Assembly (NCBI RefSeq): GCF_000271845.1
Contig: NZ_JH719393.1
Location: 62,001-126,000, forward strand
Direction of reading: 5' to 3'
Origin: Rhizobium leguminosarum bv. trifolii WSM2297
GTDB lineage: Bacteria; Pseudomonadota; Alphaproteobacteria; Rhizobiales; Rhizobiaceae
Length of the DNA: 64,000 bases
The notes beneath the pieces were generated by a model. The model was not told where the DNA came from. It ran no database searches and worked only from the letters and a program-made list of their open reading frames with translations. Position 1 is the first letter of the stretch, and every line of letters begins with the position of its first letter. The translations under genes and the position numbers were made by a program. Shown one piece after another: positions 52,094 to 63,100 of this stretch.

Positions 52094-52855
52094 ATGACTA
52101 CAGCCGTTGCCACTTCGAACGCCGTTCTCGACGAGCTGCGCGAGAAAATCGCCAGCCTGGAAGGAGCAGGTTCGCGCAATCGCAGCGTCCTGCCGTTCGG
52201 GATTGGCGAGATCGATGCGCAGCTGCCGGGAGGAGGTTTGGCCCATGGCGCGCTGCATGAAGTCGCTGGCGGCGGAAACGGCGTGATCAACGGCGCGGCC
52301 GCGGCCCTTTTCATCGGCGGCATCGCCGCCCGCACCACCGGCAAGGTGGTCTGGTGCCTCACCCGCTTTGATCTGTTCTTTCCAGCGCTCGCCCAGGTCG
52401 GGCTTCACCCCGACCGCGTCATCTTCGTCGAGTGCGACAAGGAAGAGACGGTGCTAGCCAGTTTCGAAGAGGCGTTGCGTTATGGCGGTCTCGGCGCCGT
52501 CGTCGCCGAACTGGTGCGCCTGCCGATGACGGCATCGCGCCGGCTGCAGCTCGCAGCGGAAAAGTCCGGCACATTGGGCCTGGTGATCCGCCGCTGGCGA
52601 CGCCAGACCGAAGCCTCCGACTTCGGCATGCCGACCGCTGCGGCAACCCGCTGGAGGATCTCGGTTCTGCCGTCCGAGCCGCTCCCGGTGCCGGGCGTCG
52701 GCCGCGCACGCTGGCTGGCGGAGCTGATGCGGGTGAGATCAGGCGAGGGAGGAGAATTTATTATCGGAGCATGTGATGCCCAGGGTCGTATCTGTCTTTC
52801 TTCCGACCTTGCCGATCGACAGGATCAGGCGGGCCGATCCTTCGCTCTCTCCTGA
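52094..52855 (+). CDS. imuA: ImuA, mutasome accessory protein
   Basis: The 253-residue protein follows AAGGAG. It is a RecA-like fold without a clear active Walker pair: LPFGIGEIDAQLPGGGLAHG, ALHEVAGGG, GKVVWCLTRFDLFFPALAQV and RRWRRQTEASDFGMPTAAAT. ImuA links ImuB and DnaE2 in the SOS mutasome. It is the first gene of the operon and overlaps imuB by 80 bases. Confidence 0.95.
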   Translation: MTTAVATSNAVLDELREKIASLEGAGSRNRSVLPFGIGEIDAQLPGGGLAHGALHEVAGGGNGVINGAAAALFIGGIAARTTGKVVWCLTRFDLFFPALAQVGLHPDRVIFVECDKEETVLASFEEALRYGGLGAVVAELVRLPMTASRRLQLAAEKSGTLGLVIRRWRRQTEASDFGMPTAAATRWRISVLPSEPLPVPGVGRARWLAELMRVRSGEGGEFIIGACDAQGRICLSSDLADRQDQAGRSFALS

Positions 52856-54290
52856 CACCCCCCTCGTGGTAATCGCGAGGAGCGGCTCGAAGCGATGGAT
52901 TGCCGCGGCCGACCGGGCAGCGCTCAAACTTGGCCTTCGTATCGGTATGCCGGCCGCCAAGGCGCAGGCGCTGGTTCAGGGCCTGGTGATGATCGATGCC
53001 GATCCGGCCGCCGACCTCGCAGCGCTCGAACGGCTGACGCTCTGGGCCTTGTCGCAATACTCCCCCGTGGTTGCCATGGATCCTCCCGACGGCCTCGTCA
53101 TGGATACCGAAGGCGCTGACCATCTTCAGGGTGGCGAAGATTTGATGCTATCAGGTCTGGTCAATCGCTTCCGTGCCCGCGGTCTCACAGCGCGAGCGGC
53201 GATCGCCGACACCTGGGGCGCGGCGCATGCACTTGCCCGGTCCACGGATCGCGAGACGATCATCATCGGCCGCGGCGGGACGGCCAAAGCCGTGCACCAT
53301 CTGCCGCTGTCGTCATTGCGCCTGCCTGCCGAGATCGTCGCAAGCCTCCGCATACTCGGTTTCGCCACCGTCGGCGATCTGGCGGCCACGCCGCGGGCGC
53401 CCCTGACCCTGCGTTTCGGGCCGGAGGTCGGAAGGCGCCTCGACCAGATGTTCGGCCGGCTTGCCGAGCCGATCGATCCGATCCGGACGGCGGATCTCAT
53501 CGAGGTCCAAAAATCCTTCGCCGAGCCGATCGGGGCACCGGAAACGATCGAGAAGTACGTCAGCCGGCTGGTGCGGCAGCTCTGCCTGGAGCTCGAGAAG
53601 CGGGGACTGGGCGTACGGCGTGCCGACCTTATCGTCCATCGCGTCGACAACACGCTTCAATCGCTTCGGGCGGGCACTGCCAAGCCGGTGCGAGACATCG
53701 CCTGGCTGACAAAACTCTTCCGCGATCGGATCGAGAAGATAGAGCCTGGCTTCGGCATCGAGAAATTGAGCCTGGCCGCCATTATTGTCGAACCGCTCGT
53801 CGACGTGCAGTCTGCCTCCTCCCTGATCGAAGAGCAGGTGACCGATGTGACGCCGCTGATCGACGTGCTTGGGAATCGCGGCGGCCAGCGGATTTTCCGT
53901 GTCACGCCAGTGGCAAGCGACGTGCCGGAGCGCAGCGTGCAGCGCATCGCGCCGACTGCCGACGAGGATGGCGCCACCTGGCCGCTCCATTGGCCGAGGC
54001 CGTCCCGGCTGCTGCCGCATCCGGAAGCGATTGAGGTGATTGCGCTTCTGCCCGATCATCCGCCGGTCTCATTCACCTGGCGCGGCAAGCGGCGCCGGGT
54101 GAAGCGCGCCGATGGCCCGGAGCGGATTTTTGGCGAATGGTGGCAACGCAGCTCCGAATGGGCCGCCGTTCGCGATTATTTTGTCGTCGAGGACGATGCC
54201 GGTGAACGCTTCTGGATTTTCCGCTCCGGTGACGGCGTCGAGGCGAACACCGGATCGCGCAAATGGTTTCTGCACGGGGTGTTTGCGTGA
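52776..54290 (+). CDS. imuB: ImuB, inactive Y-family polymerase
   Basis: From ATG 52776 the protein has 504 residues. It looks like DinB ([55 protein letters not shown]) but lacks the catalytic acidic pair: [14 protein letters not shown] stands where DinB has VDMDAFYA. ImuB works as a scaffold that joins DnaE2 to the beta clamp. Its stop overlaps the dnaE2 start (ATGA). Confidence 0.95.
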   Translation: MPRVVSVFLPTLPIDRIRRADPSLSPDTPLVVIARSGSKRWIAAADRAALKLGLRIGMPAAKAQALVQGLVMIDADPAADLAALERLTLWALSQYSPVVAMDPPDGLVMDTEGADHLQGGEDLMLSGLVNRFRARGLTARAAIADTWGAAHALARSTDRETIIIGRGGTAKAVHHLPLSSLRLPAEIVASLRILGFATVGDLAATPRAPLTLRFGPEVGRRLDQMFGRLAEPIDPIRTADLIEVQKSFAEPIGAPETIEKYVSRLVRQLCLELEKRGLGVRRADLIVHRVDNTLQSLRAGTAKPVRDIAWLTKLFRDRIEKIEPGFGIEKLSLAAIIVEPLVDVQSASSLIEEQVTDVTPLIDVLGNRGGQRIFRVTPVASDVPERSVQRIAPTADEDGATWPLHWPRPSRLLPHPEAIEVIALLPDHPPVSFTWRGKRRRVKRADGPERIFGEWWQRSSEWAAVRDYFVVEDDAGERFWIFRSGDGVEANTGSRKWFLHGVFA

Positions 54291-57200
54291 TGCGCTACGC
54301 CGAACTGCAGGTCACCACGCATTTCTCCTTCCTCAGGGGCGCCAGCTCGGCGCAAGAGCTGTTTGCGAGCGCAAAGCTGATGGGTATCGAAGCGCTCGGC
54401 ATCGTCGACCGCAATAGCCTGGCCGGTATTGTCCGGGCGCTGGAGGCGTCGCGCGCCACCGGCCTGCGACTGGTCGTCGGCTGCCGGCTTGATTTGGCTG
54501 ACGGCATGTCGATCCTCGTCTATCCCACAGATCGCGCCGCCTATTCCCGGCTGACAAGGCTGTTGACGCTCGGCAAAGGCCGGGGCGGGAAAGCCAAATG
54601 CATCCTGCACCTCGATGATGTGGCACTTTACTCGGAGGGATTGATTGGTGTGCTGGTTCCGGACATGCCGGACGAGACCTGCGCCGTGCAGCTGAGGAAG
54701 ATGGCCGAGGTGTTTGGTGATCGCGCTTATGTCTCGCTCTGTCTGCGCCGCCGTCCGAACGATCAGCTGCGGCTGCATGAGCTGTCGAACCTGGCGGTGA
54801 AGCATCGGGTAAAGAGCGTGGTCACCAACGACGTGCTGTTTCATGAGCCCGGCCGGCGGCAGTTGCAGGATGTCGTCACCTGCATCCGCACCGGCACCAC
54901 CATCGACGATGTCGGCTTCGAGCGCGAGCGGCATGCCGATCGCTTTCTGAAGCCGCCGGAAGAAATGGCGCGCCTGTTCCCGCGTTACCCGGAAGCGCTG
55001 GAGCGAACCATGGAAATCGTCGAGCGCTGCAGGTTCTCGCTCGAGGAGCTGATCTATCAGTACCCGGAAGAAGCGCTGATCCCCGGCATGACGGCGCAAC
55101 AGTCGCTGGAGCACTACACCTGGGAGGGCGTCAAGACGCGCTACCCGGAAGGGCTGCCGGCACATGTCGAAAAGACGATCCGCCACGAACTCGCTCTGAT
55201 CGAGACGATGAAATACGCTCCCTACTTTTTGACGGTGTTCTCCATAGTCCGTTATGCCCGGTCGCAGGGCATTCTTTGCCAGGGCAGGGGATCTGCAGCC
55301 AATTCCGCGGTTTGTTACGTGCTCGGCATTACCTCGATCGACCCCGAAACAAATGACCTTCTCTTCGAAAGGTTCGTCTCCCAGGAGCGCGACGAGCCGC
55401 CCGACATCGATGTCGACTTCGAGCATGAGCGGCGGGAGGAGGTGATCCAGTGGATCTACACGACCTACGGCCATAACAAGGCTGCACTTTGCTCGACGGT
55501 CACACGCTACCGCGCCAAGGGCGCCATTCGGGACGTCGGCAAGGCGTTGGATCTGCCCGAGGATCTGATCAAGGCGCTTTCCTCCGGCATCTGGTCCTGG
55601 TCGGAAACGGTCGGCGAGAGCCAAGTACGCGGCCTCGGCCTCAATCCCGAGGACAGACGTCTCGCTTTAACGCTTACACTTGCCCAGCAGCTGATGGGAG
55701 CGCCGCGGCATCTCGGCCAGCATCCCGGCGGCTTCGTTCTGACCCGCGACAGGCTGGACCACCTGGTGCCGATCGAACCGGCGGCGATGGTCGACCGCCA
55801 GGTCATCGAATGGGACAAGGATGACGTCGAGGCGCTCAAAATGATGAAGGTCGATGTCCTGGCGCTCGGCATGCTGACCTGTATGGCCAAGGCCTTCGCC
55901 TTCATCGGCGAGCACAAACATCAGGATCTCGATCTCGCGGCGATCCCGCAGGAGGATCCCCCGACCTATGCGATGATCCAAAAGGCCGACACCTTGGGGA
56001 CGTTTCAGATCGAAAGCCGCGCCCAGATGTCGATGCTGCCGCGCATGAAACCGAACACCTTCTACGACCTCGTCATCCAGGTGGCGATCGTCCGCCCCGG
56101 GCCGATCCAGGGCGACATGGTCCATCCCTATCTCCGCCGGCGCGAAGGCAAGGAGAAGGTGGAGTACCCGACACCCGAACTGGAGGCGGTCCTTCACAAG
56201 ACCTTGGGCGTGCCATTGTTTCAGGAATCGGCGATGAAGGTGGCGATGGTCTGTGCGGGGTTCACCGGCGGCGAGGCCGACCAACTTCGGAAATCCATGG
56301 CCACCTTCAAGTTTACCGGCGGGGTCTCGCGATTCCAGGACAAGCTCGTATCGGGGATGGTCCGGAACGGCTATCCAAGAGAGTTCGCCGAAAAGACATT
56401 CAAGCAACTGGAGGGTTTTGGCTCCTACGGGTTCCCCGAAAGCCATGCCGCATCCTTCGCGCTGATTGCCTACGCCTCCAACTATTTGAAGTGCCATTTT
56501 CCCGACGTCTTCTGCGCGGCGCTCTTAAACTCGCAGCCCATGGGCTTTTACGCCCCGGCGCAAATTGTCGCCGATGCCAGGAAGCACGGCGTGGAAATCC
56601 GCCCGATCTGTATCAACCGCTCGCGCTGGGACTGCACGCTCGAGGAGGTGGAGAGTACCGGCCGGCATGCGGTGCGGCTCGGCATGCGCCTGGTGCGGGG
56701 ATTGGCGACCGCCGACGCGGCGCGTATCGTCGCCGCGCGCGCCGACGAACCCTTCACCTCGGTGGACGACATCTGGCGGCGGTCCGGGGTGCCGGTTGCC
56801 TCTCTCGTCGAGCTTGCCGAAGCCGATGCCTTCCTGCCCTCATTTCAGCTCGAGCGAAGGGATGCACTCTGGGCGATCAAGGCGCTGCGCGACGAGCCTC
56901 TGCCGCTATTCACCGCCGCGGCGGAACGCGAGGCGCGGGCGATTGCCGAGCAGCAGGAGCCGGAGGTCGAACTGCGGCAGATGACCGAAGGGCACAACGT
57001 CGTCGAGGATTACAGCCATACCGGCATGACACTCCGGCAGCACCCGTTGCAATTCCTGCGGGGCGGCTTGACCAAACGCCGGATCGTCGCCTGTGCCGAG
57101 GCAATGACGGCGCGTGACGGGCAATGGCTGATGGCGGCCGGCCTGGTGCTGGTGCGGCAACGACCGGGGTCGGCGAAGGGCGTGATGTTCATCACTATCG

Positions 57201-57553
57201 AAGACGAGACTGGTATTGCCAATGTCGTCGTCTGGCCAAAACTGTTCGAGCGCTCGCGCCCCGTGGTGCTCGGCGCCAGCATGATGGCGATCAACGGTCG
57301 GATCCAGCGGGAAGGGGAAGTGGTTCACCTCGTCGCCCAGCAGCTATTCGATCTCTCGGCCGATCTGTCGGGTCTTGCCGGGCGCGACGGCGCATTCCAT
57401 CCGCCGACTGGTCGCGGCGATGAGTTCGCCCATGGCTCACCCGGCAGCCCGGATTCACGCGAAAAAGCGCCTCCAGGGGTTCGGGCCAGGGATCTGTTCC
57501 TGCCAGATCTCCATATCGATACGTTGAAGATCAAGAGCAGGAATTTTCAGTGA
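54290..57553 (+). CDS. dnaE2: error-prone DNA polymerase DnaE2 (ImuC)
   Basis: From ATG 54290 the protein has 1087 residues, normal for DnaE2. Features in order: PHP domain ([20 protein letters not shown]), polymerase palm with the [20 protein letters not shown] acid cluster, [12 protein letters not shown], the [20 protein letters not shown] segment, a helix-hairpin-helix region and a C-terminal OB fold ([20 protein letters not shown]). It performs translesion synthesis with ImuA-ImuB. A piece of its 3' end is duplicated at 50195. Confidence 0.97.
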   Translation: MRYAELQVTTHFSFLRGASSAQELFASAKLMGIEALGIVDRNSLAGIVRALEASRATGLRLVVGCRLDLADGMSILVYPTDRAAYSRLTRLLTLGKGRGGKAKCILHLDDVALYSEGLIGVLVPDMPDETCAVQLRKMAEVFGDRAYVSLCLRRRPNDQLRLHELSNLAVKHRVKSVVTNDVLFHEPGRRQLQDVVTCIRTGTTIDDVGFERERHADRFLKPPEEMARLFPRYPEALERTMEIVERCRFSLEELIYQYPEEALIPGMTAQQSLEHYTWEGVKTRYPEGLPAHVEKTIRHELALIETMKYAPYFLTVFSIVRYARSQGILCQGRGSAANSAVCYVLGITSIDPETNDLLFERFVSQERDEPPDIDVDFEHERREEVIQWIYTTYGHNKAALCSTVTRYRAKGAIRDVGKALDLPEDLIKALSSGIWSWSETVGESQVRGLGLNPEDRRLALTLTLAQQLMGAPRHLGQHPGGFVLTRDRLDHLVPIEPAAMVDRQVIEWDKDDVEALKMMKVDVLALGMLTCMAKAFAFIGEHKHQDLDLAAIPQEDPPTYAMIQKADTLGTFQIESRAQMSMLPRMKPNTFYDLVIQVAIVRPGPIQGDMVHPYLRRREGKEKVEYPTPELEAVLHKTLGVPLFQESAMKVAMVCAGFTGGEADQLRKSMATFKFTGGVSRFQDKLVSGMVRNGYPREFAEKTFKQLEGFGSYGFPESHAASFALIAYASNYLKCHFPDVFCAALLNSQPMGFYAPAQIVADARKHGVEIRPICINRSRWDCTLEEVESTGRHAVRLGMRLVRGLATADAARIVAARADEPFTSVDDIWRRSGVPVASLVELAEADAFLPSFQLERRDALWAIKALRDEPLPLFTAAAEREARAIAEQQEPEVELRQMTEGHNVVEDYSHTGMTLRQHPLQFLRGGLTKRRIVACAEAMTARDGQWLMAAGLVLVRQRPGSAKGVMFITIEDETGIANVVVWPKLFERSRPVVLGASMMAINGRIQREGEVVHLVAQQLFDLSADLSGLAGRDGAFHPPTGRGDEFAHGSPGSPDSREKAPPGVRARDLFLPDLHIDTLKIKSRNFQ

Positions 57554-57703
57554 TGCTTCGGGCAAACGAATGGGTGCGCGGTTCAATTCCTCTCAGCCGC
57601 AAGATCGAAGCGGGAGATTATTTAAGAGGGCTTATCTTAGCGCCCTCCTTATTTAAATAAAGTGCACGGGGTTTAAATAGCGGCTCAAAACCGTACTCGC
57701 GCG

Positions 57704-57950
57704 ATGTCTGACTCCGAACCTAATCAGCGTGGCCGCTTCGTCGAGACGTCCGTTGCGGACGAATGGGTGCGGGCATTCGTGCCTTCGCGGTTCATCCATG
57801 ACCTTTTCCAGCAAATCCGTTTTTGACCGCCGGACAGCTCGCCCAACAGACAGTCCTATCCGCGCAAACCGTAAATGCAGCGTTGACTGACTTAGCTAGT
57901 ACGTTCGGTATCTCGACGGGCGTGCCTCAACCGACGATGAGCCGGTGGCG
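57704..57950 (+). pseudogene. Fic-family protein remnant
   Basis: The first 41 codons (QRGRFVETSVADEWVRAFVP) match the start of Fic proteins of the DUF4172/Fic group (GRxxxTxxxGExVRAFxP). A TGA then stops it, and in another frame FLTAGQLAQQTVLSAQTVNA, ALTDL is the usual winged helix at the Fic C-terminus. The whole catalytic Fic core is missing: an internal deletion of several hundred codons. The stretch 57554-57703 is empty. Confidence 0.5.
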
Positions 57951-58015
57951 TTCACCAAGATGTGCCTGCAGGAACCAAGGACGTTGCGCAACGTTTCGTG
58001 CCAGTACGCACACCC

Positions 58016-58065
58016 GACGTACAAAATCCATACATCAACTTGACGGGTACGTCATTTGGACGTAC
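58016..58065 (+). promoter_or_regulatory. tacAT promoter and operator
   Basis: GTACGTC-ATTTG-GACGTAC (58047-58065) is a perfect 7-bp palindrome; a third half site GACGTAC lies at 58016-58022. TTGACG (58040-58045), 17 bases, TACAGA (58063-58068) may be the promoter, so the palindrome fills the spacer, as expected for autorepression. Confidence 0.6.
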
Positions 58066-58102
58066 AGATAGCCACACTGTTACACCAGAATAGGAGGCGA
58101 GT

Positions 58103-58411
58103 ATGCTTGCTTTCAAGGACATGACTGCCGAAATCGATGAACCAAACGACGCACGTATGGGCTTCCGTACAAAGGCCCGCATCAAGGCGGCAATCCAACG
58201 CGCTGCTGCGCTGTCCGGTGTAGACGACTCTGCTTTTACGATCAACGCTGCTTATCAATCCGCTATGACGACGATTGCCGCTCATGAACGGACCCTTTTA
58301 CAGCCAGCCGATCATGCTGCGTTTTTTGCTGCACTGGACAACCCGCCAGAGCCGACAGATAGCCTTAAGGCTGCTTTCAAGCGTCACAGCGAGGCTGTCG
58401 TTTCAAAATAA
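58103..58411 (+). CDS. tacA: TacA-type (DUF1778) antitoxin
   Basis: AGGAGG precedes ATG 58103. The 102-residue protein has the ribbon-helix-helix start RTKARIKAAIQRAAALSGVD, then AYQSAMTTIAAHERTLLQPA and DHAAFFAALDNPPEPT, which is the neutralising tail of DUF1778 antitoxins. It binds the toxin and represses its own promoter. Its last base is the first base of the toxin gene. Confidence 0.95.
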   Translation: MLAFKDMTAEIDEPNDARMGFRTKARIKAAIQRAAALSGVDDSAFTINAAYQSAMTTIAAHERTLLQPADHAAFFAALDNPPEPTDSLKAAFKRHSEAVVSK

Positions 58412-58953
58412 TGCCGCAAAACGAAGCGCCAAAGCCAATCATCGAGCCGCTCGATCCCTCAAAACATGATCGGGCGGCTTTTTCTTGCGGTATTGAGCAG
58501 GTAGACAACTTCTTTCAAAAGACTGCAAACAAGCTTCAGAAGGGCGACAATCTTCGTGTTTTCGTGATGACGCAAGACGGAGGCCCGGTGATGGGCTTCT
58601 ACGCAATCAATAGTCACGCTATTGACTTTACAGATCTCCCGAAAAGGTTCGCGCGCGACCGGCCCGGTCATGGGTCAATTCCCGCGGCCTACATCTCAAT
58701 GATCGGCCGCGACTTGAAATTCGCTGGTGAGGGATATGGCGGCGACCTGCTGATCGACTGCTTGACACGAATAGCGCGTATTTCGGATGAAATAGGTACG
58801 GCAATCGTCATGCTTGATGTTCTGGATTGCGGTGATACAGAGCGAACCGAAAGACGACTAAAGCTTTACAGAGAGTACGGCTTCCAGCCTCTGCCGACAA
58901 ACCCGATGCGGATGTTCATTCCAATCGCTACGATCAAAAAGATGTTCGACTAA
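58411..58953 (+). CDS. tacT: TacT-type GNAT toxin
   Basis: The 180-residue protein has the GNAT-toxin pattern: DRAAFSCGIEQVDNFFQKTA at the start, FYAINSHAIDF, IGRDLKFAGEGYGGDLLIDC (acetyl-CoA loop) and YREYGFQPLPTNPMRMFIPI (catalytic tyrosine region). TacT/AtaT-type toxins acetylate the amino acid on charged tRNAs and block translation. It is fused in one operon with the antitoxin. The length is slightly above the usual 160-170. Confidence 0.94.
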   Translation: MPQNEAPKPIIEPLDPSKHDRAAFSCGIEQVDNFFQKTANKLQKGDNLRVFVMTQDGGPVMGFYAINSHAIDFTDLPKRFARDRPGHGSIPAAYISMIGRDLKFAGEGYGGDLLIDCLTRIARISDEIGTAIVMLDVLDCGDTERTERRLKLYREYGFQPLPTNPMRMFIPIATIKKMFD

Positions 58954-59332
58954 ACCCCGCCCCTAATGGAGCTCTCGACCACTTTGCCGTAATGATTTCG
59001 TAATAAGTTTAGAAGGTGAAGGTATCGTCGAGTTCAATGTGCAGATCAATTGTGCGAAGCCAAGCCATTTCGGAACGCACGACAGCAAGAACTTCGGCGC
59101 CAGCATTTAGCTCGCGCCGTAAGGGCTGTTTTCTCAATGCCTTGAGAAATGGGGGTGAGAGCTTTTGGCTCGTATCCCGTGACGGAGGGGTGAATTGGGG
59201 CTGTGTCTCCACACGGGGCGCGGTTTCGTCAGCATGGCGCAACCAGACCATGCCGCCTACCCTCTTTGCCATGGGAGTCGACGACGCTTTACCGCTCACG
59301 CATCTCAGAATCTTGCCCGTTACTCGCGAACC
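58954..59332. other. gene-free stretch
   Basis: Long open frames on both strands (for example 59009-59569, minus) have no domain and poor composition, and conflict with the ribokinase remnant to the right. Confidence 0.35.
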
Positions 59333-59980
59333 GAGGCTGGAGGGAAGGGGCCAGCCGGACGTTGCGAGCTGCGCGATGGCGCAAAGGTCGTCATGACGGG
59401 GCGGTCGGTGACGCGCCATGGCCCCCATCGCCCTCCAGGATCTAGGGGCGAGGTCGATATTAGCCGCGTGGTTCGATCGACAGAACCCATTGGCTCCGCT
59501 GCGATTATGATGGATGCCAATGGCCGCAACATGATTGCGGTTGCAACAGGTGCCAATCTCGTCGCGCAATCTGATTGTGTTGAAGATGAGCTGCTTCGAT
59601 GCGACTTACGTCCTGATGCCGATAGAGAACCACGCTGCTCAGATCGAAAATCTAATCAAACGAGTTTCCAGCCATCCGGCGATCCTTAATCTCGCGCCTG
59701 CCTACCGACTGGATCGCGGCCGCGTCAAAGTGCACCAGGTTGGGCGATATCCTCCCAATGTCGGAATCGCGGCGAAAACGGTGCGCGACATCGCAAAACG
59801 CGATGCCGAGTACGGCTTGCGGGGCGTGGCGTCAATGAGAAGAATCTCACGCTCGATTTTTGCCAGATGCTTCGCGACGAGCTCTATGAGCGCGTTCGCC
59901 GTGACGAGTGCGTAACCGTTGTCCTAACGTGTGAGTCTGATAAGAGCCTTCCAAGTCATGATCGGCCCGGATGGCTTTGA
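59333..59980 (+). pseudogene. ribokinase (PfkB) remnant with frame changes
   Basis: EAGGKGPAGR and GAKVVMTGR are the PfkB GGKGANQA and AKVxxxGxVG segments; IGSAAIMMDANGRNMIAVAT, GANLVAQSD and VEDELLR follow. Near 59595 the frame changes and TYVLMPIENHAAQIENLIKR and ILNLAPAYRLDRG continue the fold. The ATP-binding C-terminal part is missing; another frame change near 59850 leads to DFCQMLRDELYERVRRDECV, TVVLT, which I cannot assign. The gene is dead. Confidence 0.6.
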
Positions 59981-60131
59981 CTTCCTGGCCTTGACTGCAA
60001 ATCAAAGTTACTTAATCTAAGCATCGGCAGGACCGCTGGGAGGAGGGCCGCTTCGCAATATGTCGCACCATCTTCATCTCCCATAGTCATGACTGCGGAT
60101 CATCTCTCGCTGATTTTCAATAGGATAAGCC

Positions 60132-63100
60132 ATGCCTCTCACCGTTGCCCAACGCCTCGATCGCCTGAAAGTCCGCATCGCCGAGGTGGCGCATTGGCGG
60201 GATCGGCAAAGTTCTGTGATCGATGGATGGACATTCGAGGGTGAGCCGATCGGTCATCTTCAGGATTGGCCGCATCGCCAGGGTGTCGTGCATTTTGCCG
60301 TAAGGGCCGAGGCGCCGGATGCTTGGCCGCTCGAGGATATCCGCCTGCAGCTCGATCTCGGCGGCGAAAGCCTGATCACGCTGAGCTATCCCGGCGGCGA
60401 CACGGAGACATTCGGTCTCGATCCCTATCACCAGGAATTCCCGGTCATTGGTCGCCGCTTCAAGATTATGACGGAAAGCGTCGCCCGCTTTCCGTTCGGC
60501 GAGCCGAACCGGGCGCCGCGGCTGAACAGGGCCCGGTTCATCTTGCTCGACCGCCCGGCCCATCGCCTGCATCTTCTGCTGAAGCAGGTTGCCGAGGCGA
60601 TCGATGTGCTGGGCGAGCATGAAGTCGTGCCTCATTTGATGGAGGCTGCCGAGCAAACATTACGCAGCCTCGATTGGCCGTCGGATACGGCGGCTTACAT
60701 CTCCCGCACCTCCGGCGCCGTGATGCAACAGAAGATCTGGGAGTTGCCGGAGCTTCAGGCAAATCCGGCGGGCTTGACGGATGAGCAGAGCGCCTCGGCT
60801 GACACGGCCTTCGAAGCGCTGACAGCGCGGCTGAAGGAACTGCAGAAGCGCTTTCCGCCGAACGGCGAATTGCTGCTGACCGGTCATGCCCATATCGACC
60901 TCGCCTGGCTTTGGCCTTATCGCGAGACGCGGCGCAAGATGCGGCGCACCTTCAACACGGCGCTGTCACTGATGGAGCGCTCCGACGATTTCCGCTTCAA
61001 TCAGTCGACCGCCCATTATTACGCACAGATGGAAGAGGAAGACCCGAAGCTTCTGGAACGCATCAAAGAGAAGGTCGCGGAAGGAAAGTGGGAAACCGTC
61101 GGCGGCATGTGGGTGGAGCCTGACACCAACATGCCGACCGGCGAAAGCCTCGTCCGACAGATTCTTTATGGCCAACGCTATTTCGAAAAGACCTTCGGCA
61201 CGCGCCATACCGTGTGCTGGCTGCCGGATTGCTTCGGTTTCTCCGGTGCGCTGCCGCAGATCTTGAGACAGGGCGGCATCGACAGCTTCTTCACCATCAA
61301 GGTCAATTGGAGCGAGACCAATCATATTCCTTCCGACCTCTTCTGGTGGCGGGGCCTCGACGGCAGCCAGGTGCTGACCCACACCTTCGACAATCCGATG
61401 CAGGGTTATAACGGCTTTGTGCAGGCCGACTGCTATGTGCCGACATGGAAGAATTTCCGCGGCAAGGTGCAGCATGACACCTCGCTTCTAGCCGTCGGTT
61501 ACGGCGACGGCGGCGGCGGTGTGACGCCGGAGATGGTGGAGCGCGAAGTGCAGCTGCGCGATTTCCCCGCCATCCCGCAGGCGCGCTGGGGCACGGTCAA
61601 AAGCTTCTACGAAAAGGCTCATCAGACCGCTGGGGAAAAGAACCTTCCGGTCTGGGACGGCGAAATCTATCTCGAACTGCACCGAGCGACGCTGACGTCG
61701 CAAAGCGGCGTCAAGCGCAAGCACCGCCAGGCGGAGCGTGCGCTGATCACTACTGAGACCATCGGGTGTCTTGCCCATATGCTTGGCGCCGAAAAACCGA
61801 AAAGCCTCGAAGCGGACTGGCGCGTGGTGCTGAAGAATGAGTTCCACGACATCCTGCCGGGATCGAGCATCCGCGAAGTCTATCAGGATGCGGAGCAGGA
61901 ACTGGGCGGGGTCATCGATCATGCCAAGGCCGAGCAGGCAAGCGTATTGCAGGCGCTGTCGGCCAATCTGCCGAAGGGTGGAGTTGCCGATGCGCTTGTT
62001 ATCGTCAATCCCTCGCTTGCGCCGCGGCCTGTGAGCGCCACACTTGCCGACGGCACGGTAGTTGCGGCCGCCGATATCGTCGCCCCTCTGTCCGTTGCGG
62101 TCTTCGACAGGCAGGCGCTGCAGCCGGCGGGCGGATTGAACGCAAGCCCCGACCGCCTCGAAAACGACCATCTGAGCGTCGTGATCGGAAAGGACGGGGC
62201 GGTTGCCAGCCTGATTCACAAGGCGACGGGCCGTGAAGCGGTCGACGGTTCGGCAAACCAGCTCTGGGTCTATCCGGCCGACAAGCCGCGCAATTGGGAC
62301 GCCTGGGATATCGATGCCGATTATGACGAAAAGGCCATCCGTCTCGAGGCGCCGGAAAGCATCTCTCTCATCGAAAGCGGCCCGCACCGCGCGGCGATCC
62401 GCGTCGTCCATCGATACCGTAATTCGAGCGTCACGCAGACCTATGTGCTCAGTGCCAACGCCCGCCGGCTCGACATCGAGACGACGATCGACTGGCATGA
62501 CCGCCGCACCCTGCTGCGCACCCTGAACCCGGTCGATGTCAGAGCCCGAAAGGCGACGTTCGAATGCGCCTTCGGCATCGTCGAGCGGGCAACGCACACG
62601 AACACTTCCTGGGAGCAGGCAATGTTCGAGGCTGTCGCCCATCGATTCGTCGATTTCAGCGAGCCGGGTTTCGGCGTTGCGCTCCTCAACAATGCCAAAT
62701 ACGGCCATAGCGCCCGCGGCAATGTGATCGGCATGAGCCTGGTGCGCGGGCCGATCTATCCGGATCCGCTGGCCGACGAAGGCGAGCAGAGCTTCACCTA
62801 TGCGCTGATGCCGCATGAAGGCGCCTGGCATGAAGGCGGCGTGCTTGATGAGGCGATCGATCTCAATCAGCCGCTTGTCGCGGCGGAAGCCAAGGGCCTT
62901 TCCACGGGCGCTTTCGCGCCGCTCGCCGTCAACGGTACTCCCGTCGCCTTTTCTGGCCTGAAACCGGCGGAAGAGGGCGACGGCCTCATACTGCGTCTTT
63001 ACGAACCGGCCGGCCGGCGCGGCCGCCTATCCCTTGCCCTGCCCTCGGGATGGAGGGCATCGCAGCCGCTCAACATTCTCGAAGAGCCGATGGAGCGGAG

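Noticed and set aside
54176..55624. 482-codon minus-strand frame
   Set aside because: Antisense to dnaE2 and the imuB end; composition rich in Arg, Gly and His and no family.
57560..57600. T-loop-like GGTTCAATTCC after dnaE2
   Set aside because: No acceptor or anticodon stem can be formed; too short to call a tRNA fragment.
59009..59569. 186-codon minus-strand frame
   Set aside because: Conflicts with the ribokinase remnant on the plus strand, which has recognisable motifs; this frame has none.
61488..62831. 447-codon minus-strand frame
   Set aside because: Lies fully inside the alpha-mannosidase gene on the other strand; a shadow caused by high-GC third positions, with no domain.
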